A stretch of DNA of 64,000 nt, taken from Aeromonas encheleia (GTDB lineage Bacteria > Pseudomonadota > Gammaproteobacteria > Enterobacterales > Aeromonadaceae). Location of the stretch: NCBI RefSeq assembly GCF_900637545.1, contig NZ_LR134376.1, positions 191,501-255,500 of the forward strand. Reading direction: 5' to 3'. The position numbers were made by a program, and so were the translations under genes. Shown piece by piece: positions 17,458-26,496 of this stretch; the stretch's first letter is position 1; the number at the start of each line of letters is the position of its first letter. The notes under the pieces were generated by a model, which saw only the letters and a list, made by a program, of their open reading frames with translations, was not told the DNA's origin and did no database searches.

Positions 17458-18360
17458 TTAGCCTTCGATGATGCGCAGCTGGCCGTCCCGGAAGCGGGAG
17501 GCCTGATCCGTCGGCGTGCTGCCGAAGAAGCGCTTGTACTCCCGGCTGAACTGGGAGTTGCTCTCGTAGCCGACCCTGGCCGCCGCCGCCCCCGCCTTGA
17601 TGCCGTCGTGCAGCATCATCATGCGCGCCTTGTGCAGGCGAAACGACTTGATGTATTGCAGCGGTGAGGTGGAGGTGACCGCCTTGAAGTGGTGATGGAA
17701 GGCAGAGACGCTCATGTTCACCTCCCGCGCCAGCTCCTCCATGGTCAGGGTGTCGGCGTAGCGCTGCTCGATGAGGCGCAGCACGCGGGCTATCTGACCC
17801 ATGTGGTTGTGGCGGTTGGCGAGTGCCTGCAGCGCCGGCCCGCCCGCCTCATGGAGGGCGTAGAACAGCATCTCCCGCACCGTCTGCGGCCCCAGCACCC
17901 TGGCGTGCTGGGGCTTGTCCATCAGCTCGATCAGCCGCTCGGCGGCGCAGAACATCTGCTCGGAGAGCGGCACCGCCAGCACGCCGCTCTGCTGGGGCGG
18001 AGGGGCGGGCAGGCTGTCTCCCAGCTCCAGCAGCAGCTCCTGCAGGGTGGCGACGTTGATCTCGATGGAGAAGCCGATGAGCGGCTGCTCGGGGGAGGCG
18101 AAGCACTCGCACTCGCACGGCAGCGACAGCGTCATCAGCAGGTAGTGGTTGGGATCGTAGCGAAACACCTGATCCGCCAGATAGCCCACCTTGTGCCCCT
18201 GCAGTATCACTATCATCCGCGGCTGGTAGAGCACAGGAGTGCGCCCGTGATATTCGGTGGTGTAGATGAGGTTCACCTGCTCCACCGGGGAGGGGGTGAT
18301 GCCGGGCGCAGCGACATGGCGGGTCAGCCTGGCGGCGAGTTCGGCGTAGCGATTGGGCAT
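17458..18360 (-). CDS. yqhC: AraC-family regulator, YqhC-like
   Basis: A 300-residue transcription factor with an N-terminal AraC_N-type cupin domain and a C-terminal double helix-turn-helix (about residues 200-295, including ADTLTMEELAREVNMS and YKRFFGSTP). ATG 18360 is chosen; the frame stays open far upstream but through the opposite-strand yqhD gene. It is divergent from yqhD, as E. coli yqhC is adjacent to yqhD, where YqhC activates the aldehyde reductase in response to reactive aldehydes. That regulatory role here is inferred from family and position. Confidence 0.85.
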   Translation of the reverse strand: MPNRYAELAARLTRHVAAPGITPSPVEQVNLIYTTEYHGRTPVLYQPRMIVILQGHKVGYLADQVFRYDPNHYLLMTLSLPCECECFASPEQPLIGFSIEINVATLQELLLELGDSLPAPPPQQSGVLAVPLSEQMFCAAERLIELMDKPQHARVLGPQTVREMLFYALHEAGGPALQALANRHNHMGQIARVLRLIEQRYADTLTMEELAREVNMSVSAFHHHFKAVTSTSPLQYIKSFRLHKARMMMLHDGIKAGAAAARVGYESNSQFSREYKRFFGSTPTDQASRFRDGQLRIIEG

Positions 18361-18501
18361 GGCGGCTCCGGTAAAATATGGTGTTTTGTAGAAATAGGCA
18401 AACAATGTGCAGAATGTTGCCTTGATGGTAGGTGTTGTCTGTAGAAAAATGCAATCAACATTTTGCGGCTCAGCCGCCTCGTCAGCATGAAGGTAATGTC
18501 G

Positions 18502-19665
18502 ATGCACAATTTCACCCTGCACACCCCGACCAAGATCCTGTTCGGCAAGGGCCAGGTCGCCCAGCTGCGCGAACAGCTCCCCACCGATGCCCGCATCCTG
18601 ATCACCTATGGCGGTGGCAGCGTGGTGCACAGCGGCCTGCTGGCGCAGATCCGCGGCGAGCTGGCGGGCATGTCCCTGTTCGAGTTCGGCGGCATCGAGC
18701 CCAACCCCACCTATGAGACCCTGATGGGGGCCGTGACCCTGGCTCGCGCTGAGCAGATCGACTTCCTGCTGGCGGTCGGTGGTGGCTCGGTGCTGGATGG
18801 CACCAAGTTTATCGCCGCCGCCGCCCACTACGATCCGGCCAGGGATCCCTGGCACATCCTCGAGACCGTCGGTGGCGAGGTGGCCTCCGCCATTCCGCTT
18901 GGCGCCGTGCTGACCCTGCCGGCCACCGGCTCCGAGATGAACATGGGGGCCGTCATCACCCGCAAGAGCAGCGGTGACAAGCAGCACTTCTTCTCGCCGT
19001 TCGTGATGCCGCGCTTCGCCGTGCTGGATCCGGTGCTGACCTACACCCTGCCCGCTCGTCAGGTGGCGAACGGCGTGGTGGATGCCTTCATCCACACCCT
19101 GGAGCAGTACCTCACCTACCCGGTCAACGCCAAGGTGCAGGATCGCTTCGCCGAGGGGTTGCTGCTGACCCTGGTCGAGGAGGGCCCCAAGGCGCTGGTG
19201 GAGCCGGAGAATTACGACGTGCGCGCCAACATCATGTGGAGTGCCACCATGGCGCTCAACGGCCTGATCGGGGCCGGCGTGCCCCAGGACTGGGCGACCC
19301 ACATGCTGGGCCACGAGCTGACCGCCCTGCACGGCCTCGACCATGCCCAAACCCTGGCGGTGGTGCTGCCGGCCCTGCTGCAGGCCAAGCGTGAGCAGAA
19401 ACACGCCAAGCTGCTGCAATACGCCGAGCGGGTGTGGGACCTGCGCAGCGGCAGCGAGGACGATCGCATCGACGGCGCCATCGCCGCCACCCGCGACTTC
19501 TTCGAGCGGATGGGGCTCAAGACCCGGCTGCGGGACTATGGCATGGCCGACGCCGGCATCGACACCCTGCTGGCCAAGCTGGCGGAGCACGGCATGACCG
19601 CCCTCGGCGAGCACGGCGACATCGATCTGGTGCAGAGTCAGCATATTTATGAGGCGGCCTGGTAA
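18502..19665 (+). CDS. yqhD: NADPH-dependent aldehyde reductase YqhD
   Basis: Iron/zinc-type alcohol dehydrogenase of 387 residues, exactly the E. coli YqhD length. It reduces short-chain and toxic aldehydes with NADPH. The start MHNFTLHTPTKILFGKG is nearly the E. coli one. GGGS motifs (ITYGGGSV, VGGGSVLDGTK) bind the cofactor. Metal ligands are expected in VVDAFIHTLEQY, WATHMLGHELT and HGLDHAQT. ATG 18502 follows AAGGT. Divergent yqhC lies 141 bases away. Confidence 0.95.
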   Translation: MHNFTLHTPTKILFGKGQVAQLREQLPTDARILITYGGGSVVHSGLLAQIRGELAGMSLFEFGGIEPNPTYETLMGAVTLARAEQIDFLLAVGGGSVLDGTKFIAAAAHYDPARDPWHILETVGGEVASAIPLGAVLTLPATGSEMNMGAVITRKSSGDKQHFFSPFVMPRFAVLDPVLTYTLPARQVANGVVDAFIHTLEQYLTYPVNAKVQDRFAEGLLLTLVEEGPKALVEPENYDVRANIMWSATMALNGLIGAGVPQDWATHMLGHELTALHGLDHAQTLAVVLPALLQAKREQKHAKLLQYAERVWDLRSGSEDDRIDGAIAATRDFFERMGLKTRLRDYGMADAGIDTLLAKLAEHGMTALGEHGDIDLVQSQHIYEAAW

Positions 19666-20171
19666 GCGGCCGGCGCCGTATCCGGTCGACAGCAGTACCG
19701 AATCGAGGGGGCCCGAACCTGCCGCATGGCGGGGGAGCGGCCCCCTGGTCGTTACAAAAAGGTTACTTTTTTCCTTTTCGGCTCGCGAGGTGAGCCGGGA
19801 ATAGATTTCGTAAGAACAAAAAACGCTAAGATAGAGGGCCGGCAAAACATTTTTTTTGACTGGTTGGATCACTTTTTCCAGCGTATTTTGCTGGTATAAG
19901 TCGCTAATTTGGTTTGTTTTTTTAAATACCCTCTCGGGATGGGCTGAATTCTGTACCGGCGCCGCCCGGGCTGCGGTTGTAATAAAACTCCAAAATTTGA
20001 TACTAATCACCTTCGCGCCTGAAAAGTGGGGGCCTGACCATGACAGGAGGTTGAGGTGAAGCCTGCTGATTTTCATAACAAAGGGCCCGTGACCTGTACT
20101 TTGGTCATGCCTTGTCGGCTCAGACATGAGAGACTGGGCAATGATTGTTTATTAACCATCAGGGAATAGTC
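19666..20171. other. Intergenic region before pntAB
   Basis: About 500 bases. A GC-rich imperfect stem (19708-19714 with 19738-19744) may end the yqhD transcript. The 19760-19930 part is AT-rich with a CCAGC/GCTGG hairpin at 19876-19892 and is a likely promoter area. No small gene with a ribosome binding site was found. Confidence 0.4.
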
Positions 20172-21698
20172 ATGCAGATTGGAATACCGAGAGAGAGTCT
20201 CGCCGGTGAGACCCGGGTCGCAGCGACCCCGGCCACCGTTGAGCAGCTGAAAAAGCTCGGCTTCGAGGTCGCCATCGAGGCCGGTGCTGGCTCGTTGGCC
20301 AGCTTCGATGATGCCGCCTTCGAGGCTGCCGGTGCCAGCGTGGTGCCGAGCGTCTGGCAAGCCGACCTTATTTTCAAGGTCAATGCGCCGACCGATGCCG
20401 AGATCACACAGATTAAAGATGGTGCCACCCTGGTGAGCTTCATCTGGCCTGCCCAGAACCCTGAGTTGGTCAAGAAGCTGTCCGAGCGCAACATCAATGT
20501 GATGGCGATGGACATGGTGCCGCGGATCTCCCGTGCCCAGTCCCTCGATGCCCTCTCCTCCATGGCCAACATCGGTGGCTATCGCGCCGTGGTCGAAGCC
20601 GCCCACCAGTTCGGTCGCTTCTTCACCGGTCAGATCACCGCCGCCGGCAAGGTTCCCCCTGCCAAGGTACTGGTGATCGGTGCCGGCGTGGCCGGTCTGG
20701 CCGCCATCGGGACCGCCGGTTCCCTCGGCGCCATAGTGCGTGCCTTCGATACCCGTCTGGAAGTGGCCGAGCAGATCGAATCCATGGGGGGGGAATTCCT
20801 CAAGCTGGACTTCGGCAATGAAGATGGCGCCTCCAGCGATGGTTATGCCAAGGTCATGTCCGATGAGTTCATCAAGGCCGAGATGGAGCTGTTTGCCCAG
20901 CAGGCCAAGGAAGTGGACATCATCATCACCACCGCCCTGATCCCTGGCCGTCCCGCTCCCAAGCTGATCACCAAGGAGATGGTCGACAGCATGAAGCCGG
21001 GTTCGGTGATCGTGGATCTGGCGGCGGCGACCGGCGGCAACTGTGAATACACCAAGCCGACCGAGCTGTTCGTGACCCCCAACGGCGTCAAGGTGATCGG
21101 TTACACCGACCTGCCTGGCCGCCTGCCCGCCCAATCCTCCCAGCTCTACGGTACCAACCTGGTCAACCTGATGAAGCTGATGTGCAAGGAGAAGGACGGC
21201 AACGTCGCCATCGACTTCGAAGACGTGGTCCAGCGCAACATGACGGTGATCCAGGCCGGTGAAGTCACCTTCCCGCCGCCCGCCATCGCCGTCTCCGCCG
21301 CCCCGCAGAAGCCAGCCGCCAAGGTTGCGCCCAAGCAGGCCGAAGAGAAGAAACCCTCCAACAAGAAGTTCGTGTTCGGTGCCCTCGGCATCGCCGCCTT
21401 CGGTTGGGTGGCTGCGGTAGCACCCGCCGAGTTCCTGTCCCACTTCACCGTCTTCATCCTGTCCTGCGTGGTCGGTTACTACGTGGTGTGGAACGTTTCT
21501 CACTCCCTGCACACGCCGCTGATGTCGGTCACCAATGCCATCTCCGGCATTATCGTGGTCGGTGCCCTGCTGCAGATTGGGCAAGGGTCGACCCTGGTCA
21601 CCGTATTGGCCTTTATCGCCGTGCTGATTGCCAGTATCAACATCTTCGGTGGCTTCACCGTCACTCAGCGCATGCTGAAGATGTTCCGTAAGGATTAA
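20172..21698 (+). CDS. pntA: Proton-translocating NAD(P) transhydrogenase subunit alpha
   Basis: Alpha subunit (508 residues; E. coli 510) of the membrane transhydrogenase that uses the proton gradient to make NADPH from NADH. Residues about 1-380 form the NAD-binding domain I, with the Rossmann loop [20 protein letters not shown]. An alanine/proline/lysine-rich linker (about 385-400) leads to four membrane spans. ATG 20172 follows CAGGGA. pntB starts 11 bases downstream. Confidence 0.97.
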   Translation: MQIGIPRESLAGETRVAATPATVEQLKKLGFEVAIEAGAGSLASFDDAAFEAAGASVVPSVWQADLIFKVNAPTDAEITQIKDGATLVSFIWPAQNPELVKKLSERNINVMAMDMVPRISRAQSLDALSSMANIGGYRAVVEAAHQFGRFFTGQITAAGKVPPAKVLVIGAGVAGLAAIGTAGSLGAIVRAFDTRLEVAEQIESMGGEFLKLDFGNEDGASSDGYAKVMSDEFIKAEMELFAQQAKEVDIIITTALIPGRPAPKLITKEMVDSMKPGSVIVDLAAATGGNCEYTKPTELFVTPNGVKVIGYTDLPGRLPAQSSQLYGTNLVNLMKLMCKEKDGNVAIDFEDVVQRNMTVIQAGEVTFPPPAIAVSAAPQKPAAKVAPKQAEEKKPSNKKFVFGALGIAAFGWVAAVAPAEFLSHFTVFILSCVVGYYVVWNVSHSLHTPLMSVTNAISGIIVVGALLQIGQGSTLVTVLAFIAVLIASINIFGGFTVTQRMLKMFRKD

Positions 21699-21709
21699 GG
21701 GGGTTTAAC

Positions 21710-23194
21710 GTGTCTCAAGGACTGGTAACAGCATCCTATATCGTTGCCGCCGTGCTCTTCATCCTCAGTCTCGCGGGACTGTCGAAGCAAGAAACGGCCA
21801 AACATGGCAACCTGTTCGGTATCGCGGGGATGGCCATAGCGCTTCTCGCGACCGTACTCAACCCGGAGACCAGTGGCGTGCACTGGATCATCCTGGCCAT
21901 GATCATCGGTGGTGCCATCGGTGTGCGTCTGGCGCTCAAGGTCGAGATGACCGAGATGCCCGAGCTGGTGGCCATACTGCACAGCTTCGTGGGCATGGCG
22001 GCGGTGCTGGTGGGCTTCAACAGCTTCATCGATCTGCACCCCTCCGCGCCCGCTGAGGTAGTGGTCTCCGTCGGCTCCAACCTGGATGCAACCCTGGCCG
22101 CGGCCCGGGCGGCGTTCGAGCAGGCGGCCAGCGTCGCCCAGGTCGAGCACCTGTCCGGCGCCATGCTGAACATCCACCTGGTGGAAATCTTCCTCGGCGT
22201 CTTCATCGGTGCCGTGACCTTCACCGGCTCCATAGTGGCGTTCGGCAAACTGCGTGGCCTGATCTCTTCCAAGCCGCTGCAACTGCCCCATCGCCACAAG
22301 CTGAACCTGCTGGCCGTGGTGGTCTCCCTGGCGCTGATGATCCACTTCGTCAACGCCGGTGGCTCCACCTTCGCGCTGCTGCTGATGACCCTGATCGCCT
22401 TCGCCTTCGGCTGGCATCTGGTAGCCAGCATAGGTGGCGCCGACATGCCGGTCGTGGTCTCCATGCTGAACTCCTACTCCGGTTGGGCGGCGGCGGCGGC
22501 GGGCTTCATGCTCTCCAACGACCTGCTGATCGTGGTGGGTGCGCTGGTGGGTTCCTCCGGTGCGATCCTCTCCTACATCATGTGCAAGGCGATGAACCGC
22601 TCCTTCATCTCGGTGATCGCCGGTGGCTTCGGCTCCGACGGTGTCGCATCGACCGCCGATCAGGAGATGGGCGAGTACCGCGAGACCAACGCCGAAGATG
22701 TGGCCGACATGCTGAAGAACGCCAGCTCCGTCATCATCACCCCGGGCTACGGCATGGCGGTGGCGCAGGCGCAGTACCCGGTTGCCGAGATAACCCACAA
22801 GCTGCGTGAGCGCGGCGTCAAGGTGCGCTTCGGTATCCACCCGGTGGCCGGTCGTCTGCCTGGCCACATGAACGTGTTGCTGGCGGAAGCGAAAGTCCCG
22901 TATGACATAGTTCTGGAAATGGACGAGATCAACGACGACTTCAACGACACCGACGTGGTGCTGGTGATCGGTGCCAATGACACCGTCAACCCGGCCGCGA
23001 TGGAAGATCCGGGCAGCCCGATCGCCGGCATGCCGGTGCTGGAAGTGTGGAAGGCGCAGAACGTCATCGGCTTCAAGCGCTCCATGAACACAGGTTACGC
23101 CGGGGTACAGAACCCGCTGTTCTTCAAGGAGAACACCCAGATGCTGTTTGGCGATGCCAAGGCCAGCGTCGAGGCCATCCTGAAGGCGCTGTAA
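21710..23194 (+). CDS. pntB: Proton-translocating NAD(P) transhydrogenase subunit beta
   Basis: Beta subunit with the proton channel (domain II) and NADP(H)-binding domain III. GTG 21710 has AAGGGGG upstream. It has 494 residues against 462 remembered for E. coli. The excess is an insertion at about residues 108-148 between two early membrane spans, rich in alanine ([14 protein letters not shown] ... [13 protein letters not shown]). Domain III is complete ([34 protein letters not shown]). The rest aligns closely with the E. coli protein. A strong terminator follows. Confidence 0.96.
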   Translation: MSQGLVTASYIVAAVLFILSLAGLSKQETAKHGNLFGIAGMAIALLATVLNPETSGVHWIILAMIIGGAIGVRLALKVEMTEMPELVAILHSFVGMAAVLVGFNSFIDLHPSAPAEVVVSVGSNLDATLAAARAAFEQAASVAQVEHLSGAMLNIHLVEIFLGVFIGAVTFTGSIVAFGKLRGLISSKPLQLPHRHKLNLLAVVVSLALMIHFVNAGGSTFALLLMTLIAFAFGWHLVASIGGADMPVVVSMLNSYSGWAAAAAGFMLSNDLLIVVGALVGSSGAILSYIMCKAMNRSFISVIAGGFGSDGVASTADQEMGEYRETNAEDVADMLKNASSVIITPGYGMAVAQAQYPVAEITHKLRERGVKVRFGIHPVAGRLPGHMNVLLAEAKVPYDIVLEMDEINDDFNDTDVVLVIGANDTVNPAAMEDPGSPIAGMPVLEVWKAQNVIGFKRSMNTGYAGVQNPLFFKENTQMLFGDAKASVEAILKAL

Positions 23195-23215
23195 GCCTTG
23201 ACCGGATGAGACAAG

Positions 23216-23238
23216 AGGAGGCTTCGGCCTCCTTTTTT
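23216..23238 (+). terminator. Terminator after pntAB
   Basis: Seven-bp stem (23216-23222 with 23227-23233), TTCG tetraloop, run of T. Confidence 0.92.
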
Positions 23239-23561
23239 ATTGCGATTTTTTCACGCCACGGAGCCAAGCCATTGATGGCAAAGGCACTGTCGGGTAGCGA
23301 GGTGGAGGGGGCAGGGACCCAGGCGGGCGGCGGGTCGTGATCGGGATCGCAATCCGGTGACGTTGCCCCTGCTGGAAGGCATAATGGCGGCGAAAAGCGA
23401 GCTGGCTCAATTTTATTTGAGTCCGGCGTCACTAAGATCAAATAAATTTACAGAGGGGAGGGCCTGCCAGGCTGGCGCCCTCCTCCCGTTCACCATCAGG
23501 GTGGATCCGATCCGATCATGCAGTATGTGCCCAGCGGCATAGCGAACCAGAGAAACCACAG
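23239..23561. other. Leader region before the cysteine desulfidase gene
   Basis: About 320 bases. It contains an AT-rich stretch at 23410-23450, likely the promoter, and then a strong hairpin (23457-23463 with 23477-23483, with an inner GCCA/TGGC stem) about 80 bases before the start codon and without a U-run. No gene was found. Confidence 0.45.
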
Positions 23562-24854
23562 ATGAAAGCACAATGGACCGATTTCATAACCCTGCTCAAG
23601 CGTGAAGTGGTGCCGGCCCTTGGCTGCACCGAGCCCATGTCGGTGGCGCTGGCGGCGGCCAACTGCCGCAAGCTGCTGGGCCAGGTACCGACCCGCATCA
23701 GCATCTGGGTCAGTGGCAACCTGTTCAAGAACGGCATGGGGGTCGGCGTGCCCGGCACCGGCATGATAGGCCTGCCGGTCGCCGCCGCGGTCGGCATCAC
23801 CGGGGGCAACCCGGACGCCGGACTGGAGGTGCTCAAGGGCCTCACCCCGGCCCAGGTGGAGGCCGCCAAGGCGCTGCTGCCCGTCATCCGGGTGGATGTG
23901 AAGGACGTGCCGGACGTGCTCTACGCCGAGGTATTGGCCGAGGCCGACGGTCACAGCGCCCGGGTGGTGATCTGCACCGATCACACCCGCATCGTGCTGC
24001 TGGAGAAGGATGGTGAGGTGCTGATGGAGCAGGCCAGCGCCCCCGGCGTGCAGATCCAGCCCGCCAAGTCCGACAAGCCCGGCATGACCTTGCGCGAGAT
24101 AGTGGCGTTCGCCCTGGAGGTGCCGCTGGCCGAGATCGCGTTCATCCGCGAGGCGGCCAGCATGAACCAGGCGCTGGCGGACGAGGGGCTGCAGGGCTAT
24201 GGCCTGAGCATCGGCAAGATCCTGACCGAACAGGTGGAGCGCAAGCTGCTGTCCGACGATCTGATGACGCTGGCCATGCGCCTGTCGTCGGCCGCGTCGG
24301 ATGCGCGCATGGACGGCGCCATGCTGCCCGCCATGTCCAACTCGGGCTCGGGCAACCAGGGCATCGCTGCCACCATGCCGGTGGTGGCCGCCGCCCGCTT
24401 CCTCAAGGCCGACGAGGAGCAGCTGACCCGGGCGCTGGTGATGAGCCATCTGGTCGCCATCTACATCAAGATGTACCAGAACAAGCTGTCGGCCCTGTGC
24501 GCCGCCAGCACCGCCGCCATGGGCTCGGGGGCCGCCATCACCTGGCTGCTGGGGGGTCAGTTCGAGCAGATCAGTCACTGCATCAACAACATGATCGGCG
24601 ATGTTTCCGGTATCATCTGCGACGGTGCGGGCAGCGCCTGCTCCATGAAGGTGTCGACCTCCACCTCGGCGGCGGTCAAGTCGTCGCTGATGGCGATCAA
24701 CAACCTGCACGTGCCCCAGAGCGAGGGCATAGTCTCCGATGACGTGGATCAGACCATCGCCAATCTGGGGCGCCTCTCCAAGCGGGGGATGCTGGACACC
24801 GACATCGAGATCATCAACATCATGCGGGCCAAACAGCAGGGCAAGGGGAACTGA
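23562..24854 (+). CDS. cyuA: L-cysteine desulfidase (CyuA/YhaM family)
   Basis: A 430-residue member of the serine dehydratase alpha-like family UPF0597, which degrades L-cysteine to pyruvate, ammonia and sulfide using an iron-sulfur cluster. Conserved cysteines are visible in GCTEPMSV near the N-terminus, LSALCAAST, SHCINNMIG and CDGAGSACSMK. Length matches E. coli CyuA (about 436). The ATG at 23562 has only a weak ribosome site (AGAG). It is first in a cluster with a cystine carrier and a disulfide/persulfide reductase, which supports cysteine catabolism as its job. Confidence 0.9.
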   Translation: MKAQWTDFITLLKREVVPALGCTEPMSVALAAANCRKLLGQVPTRISIWVSGNLFKNGMGVGVPGTGMIGLPVAAAVGITGGNPDAGLEVLKGLTPAQVEAAKALLPVIRVDVKDVPDVLYAEVLAEADGHSARVVICTDHTRIVLLEKDGEVLMEQASAPGVQIQPAKSDKPGMTLREIVAFALEVPLAEIAFIREAASMNQALADEGLQGYGLSIGKILTEQVERKLLSDDLMTLAMRLSSAASDARMDGAMLPAMSNSGSGNQGIAATMPVVAAARFLKADEEQLTRALVMSHLVAIYIKMYQNKLSALCAASTAAMGSGAAITWLLGGQFEQISHCINNMIGDVSGIICDGAGSACSMKVSTSTSAAVKSSLMAINNLHVPQSEGIVSDDVDQTIANLGRLSKRGMLDTDIEIINIMRAKQQGKGN

Positions 24855-24857
24855 TGA

Positions 24858-24886
24858 CGAGGGTGGCGCAGGCCACCCTCGGTGTT
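24858..24886 (+). terminator. Hairpin after cyuA
   Basis: Ten-bp stem (24858-24867 with 24872-24881), then GTGTTT. A probable terminator with a weak U-run. Confidence 0.65.
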
Positions 24887-24903
24887 TGCATGCATTGACG
24901 TCA

Positions 24904-25006
24904 CCCCGGCATACCGGGGGACGGACCGCCACGATGCGGTCAGTTTCAGGGCGAGGCGCACGAGGCGCCCGTCCGTCAATCTCGGGCCTCGCCCGTTTAT
25001 TTTTTG
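24904..25006 (+). promoter_or_regulatory. Structured leader of the cystine carrier gene with terminator/antiterminator geometry
   Basis: Three elements are visible. A hairpin CCCCGG/CCGGGG lies at 24904-24919. GACGGAC (24920-24926) can pair with GTCCGTC (24971-24977). A 9-bp stem GGGCGAGGC (24949-24957) with GCCTCGCCC (24986-24994) is followed by GTTTATTTTTT, an intrinsic terminator ending 10 bases before the start codon. The second and third pairings interleave and are mutually exclusive. This is the layout of an attenuator or riboswitch, but I know of no described class matching it. Confidence 0.55.
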
Positions 25007-25015
25007 GGGAATATC

Positions 25016-26416
25016 ATGACACTTAGCGTTATCGGTAATCTGGCCATCCTGGTCATGTTGTTGCTGTTTCTCTACCGGTTGCAGCAGACCCATGTCAGCT
25101 TCACCCGCCGGGTCTTCTCGGGGCTGGGGTTGGGCATCTTGTTCGGCGGAGCGCTGCAACTGCTGCACGGGGTCGGCTCCGAGGTACTGGTGCAGACCAA
25201 TGACTATCTGGACATCGTCGGCAGCGGCTACGTGAAGCTGCTGCAGATGATCATAGTGCCGCTCATCATGGTCTCCATCATAGGCGCCATCCTCAAGCTG
25301 AGCGGCGGCAGCTCGCTCGGCAAGATCAGCGCCCTGACCATAGGGGTGCTGATCTTCACCACCATGATCGCCGCCGGGGCGGGCATACTGATGTCCAACC
25401 TGTTCGGCCTGACCGCCGAGGGGCTGGTCGCCGGCGCCGCCGAGACCGCCCGTGGCGCGGCCCTGCAGACCAGCCTCGGCAGTGTCGAGAGCATGTCCTT
25501 CGCCAAGATGGTGCTGGAGTTCATCCCGGCCAACCCCTTCCTCGACATGACGGGGGCGCGCAAGACCTCCACCATAGCCGTGGTGATCTTCTCCATCTTC
25601 ATCGGCCTGTCCGCCACCGGCATCGCCCGCAAGAAACCGGAGATCTTCGCGAGCTTCGAACGCTTCATGCTGGTGGCCCACGCCATAGTGATGCGGATGG
25701 TGACCCTGGTGCTGCGCCTCACCCCCTATGGCGTGCTGGCGCTGATGGCCAAGGTGGTCTCCGGCTCCAACTACGCCGACATCATCAACCTGCTGAACTT
25801 CGTGCTGGCCTCCTACGGCGCCATCGCCATCATGTTTGGCGTGCACCTGCTGCTGGTGAGCCTGGTGGGCATCAACCCGGCCCGCTTCCTGAAGAAGATC
25901 ATGCCGGTGCTGGCGTTCGCCTTCACCTCGCGCACCAGCGCGGGCTCGATCCCGATGAACGTGCAGACCCAGACCAAGGCGCTCGGCGTGCCTGAAGGGA
26001 TCGCGAACTTCGCCGCCTCCTTCGGCGCCACCATAGGCCAGAACGGCTGCGCCGGCATCTACCCGGCCATGCTGGCGGTGATGATAGCCCCGACCGTCGG
26101 CGTCAACCCGATGGATCCCGGCTTCATCATGACGCTGATCGCCATCATCACCGTCAGCTCGTTCGGGGTGGCCGGGGTCGGTGGCGGCGCCACCTTCGCG
26201 GCGCTGATCGTGCTGTCGGCACTGGACTTCCCGGTGGCGCTGGCGGGCCTGCTCATCTCCATCGAGCCGCTCATCGACATGGGCCGCACCGCCCTCAACG
26301 TCTCCGGCTCCATCACTGCGGGCACCATCACCGGCCGCCTGATGGGGCAGACCGACATGGCGGTCTTCAACAGCGATGCCGAGGTCAGCCTGGACGGCGA
26401 AGAGTCTGCGGTCTGA
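25016..26416 (+). CDS. tcyP: L-cystine transporter TcyP/YdjN
   Basis: Inner-membrane symporter of the dicarboxylate/amino-acid:cation (DAACS) family, 466 residues with 8-10 hydrophobic segments. It aligns well along its length with E. coli YdjN/TcyP as remembered, for example NPFLDMTGARKTSTIAVVIF, AFTSRTSAGSIPMNVQTQT, ASFGATIGQNGCAGIYPAML and EPLIDMGRTALNVSGS. It imports cystine. ATG 25016 has GGGGA just before it. It stands between cyuA and a disulfide reductase gene in the same direction, so imported cystine can be reduced and degraded. Confidence 0.93.
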   Translation: MTLSVIGNLAILVMLLLFLYRLQQTHVSFTRRVFSGLGLGILFGGALQLLHGVGSEVLVQTNDYLDIVGSGYVKLLQMIIVPLIMVSIIGAILKLSGGSSLGKISALTIGVLIFTTMIAAGAGILMSNLFGLTAEGLVAGAAETARGAALQTSLGSVESMSFAKMVLEFIPANPFLDMTGARKTSTIAVVIFSIFIGLSATGIARKKPEIFASFERFMLVAHAIVMRMVTLVLRLTPYGVLALMAKVVSGSNYADIINLLNFVLASYGAIAIMFGVHLLLVSLVGINPARFLKKIMPVLAFAFTSRTSAGSIPMNVQTQTKALGVPEGIANFAASFGATIGQNGCAGIYPAMLAVMIAPTVGVNPMDPGFIMTLIAIITVSSFGVAGVGGGATFAALIVLSALDFPVALAGLLISIEPLIDMGRTALNVSGSITAGTITGRLMGQTDMAVFNSDAEVSLDGEESAV

Positions 26417-26496
26417 CCCATCCACGGGGGCCCGTTCCCAGCTAATAGATCAATCAGGGGAGGCGATGCCTCCCCTGTCGTAACAGGAGTCAAGCA

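Noticed and set aside
18361..20127. N-terminal extension of the YqhC-like regulator to a frame of nearly 900 codons
   Set aside because: The extension lies antisense to yqhD and has low-complexity translation. The ATG at 18360 fits the AraC family start.
23457..23483. Leader hairpin of cyuA as an intrinsic terminator
   Set aside because: No U-run follows the stem.
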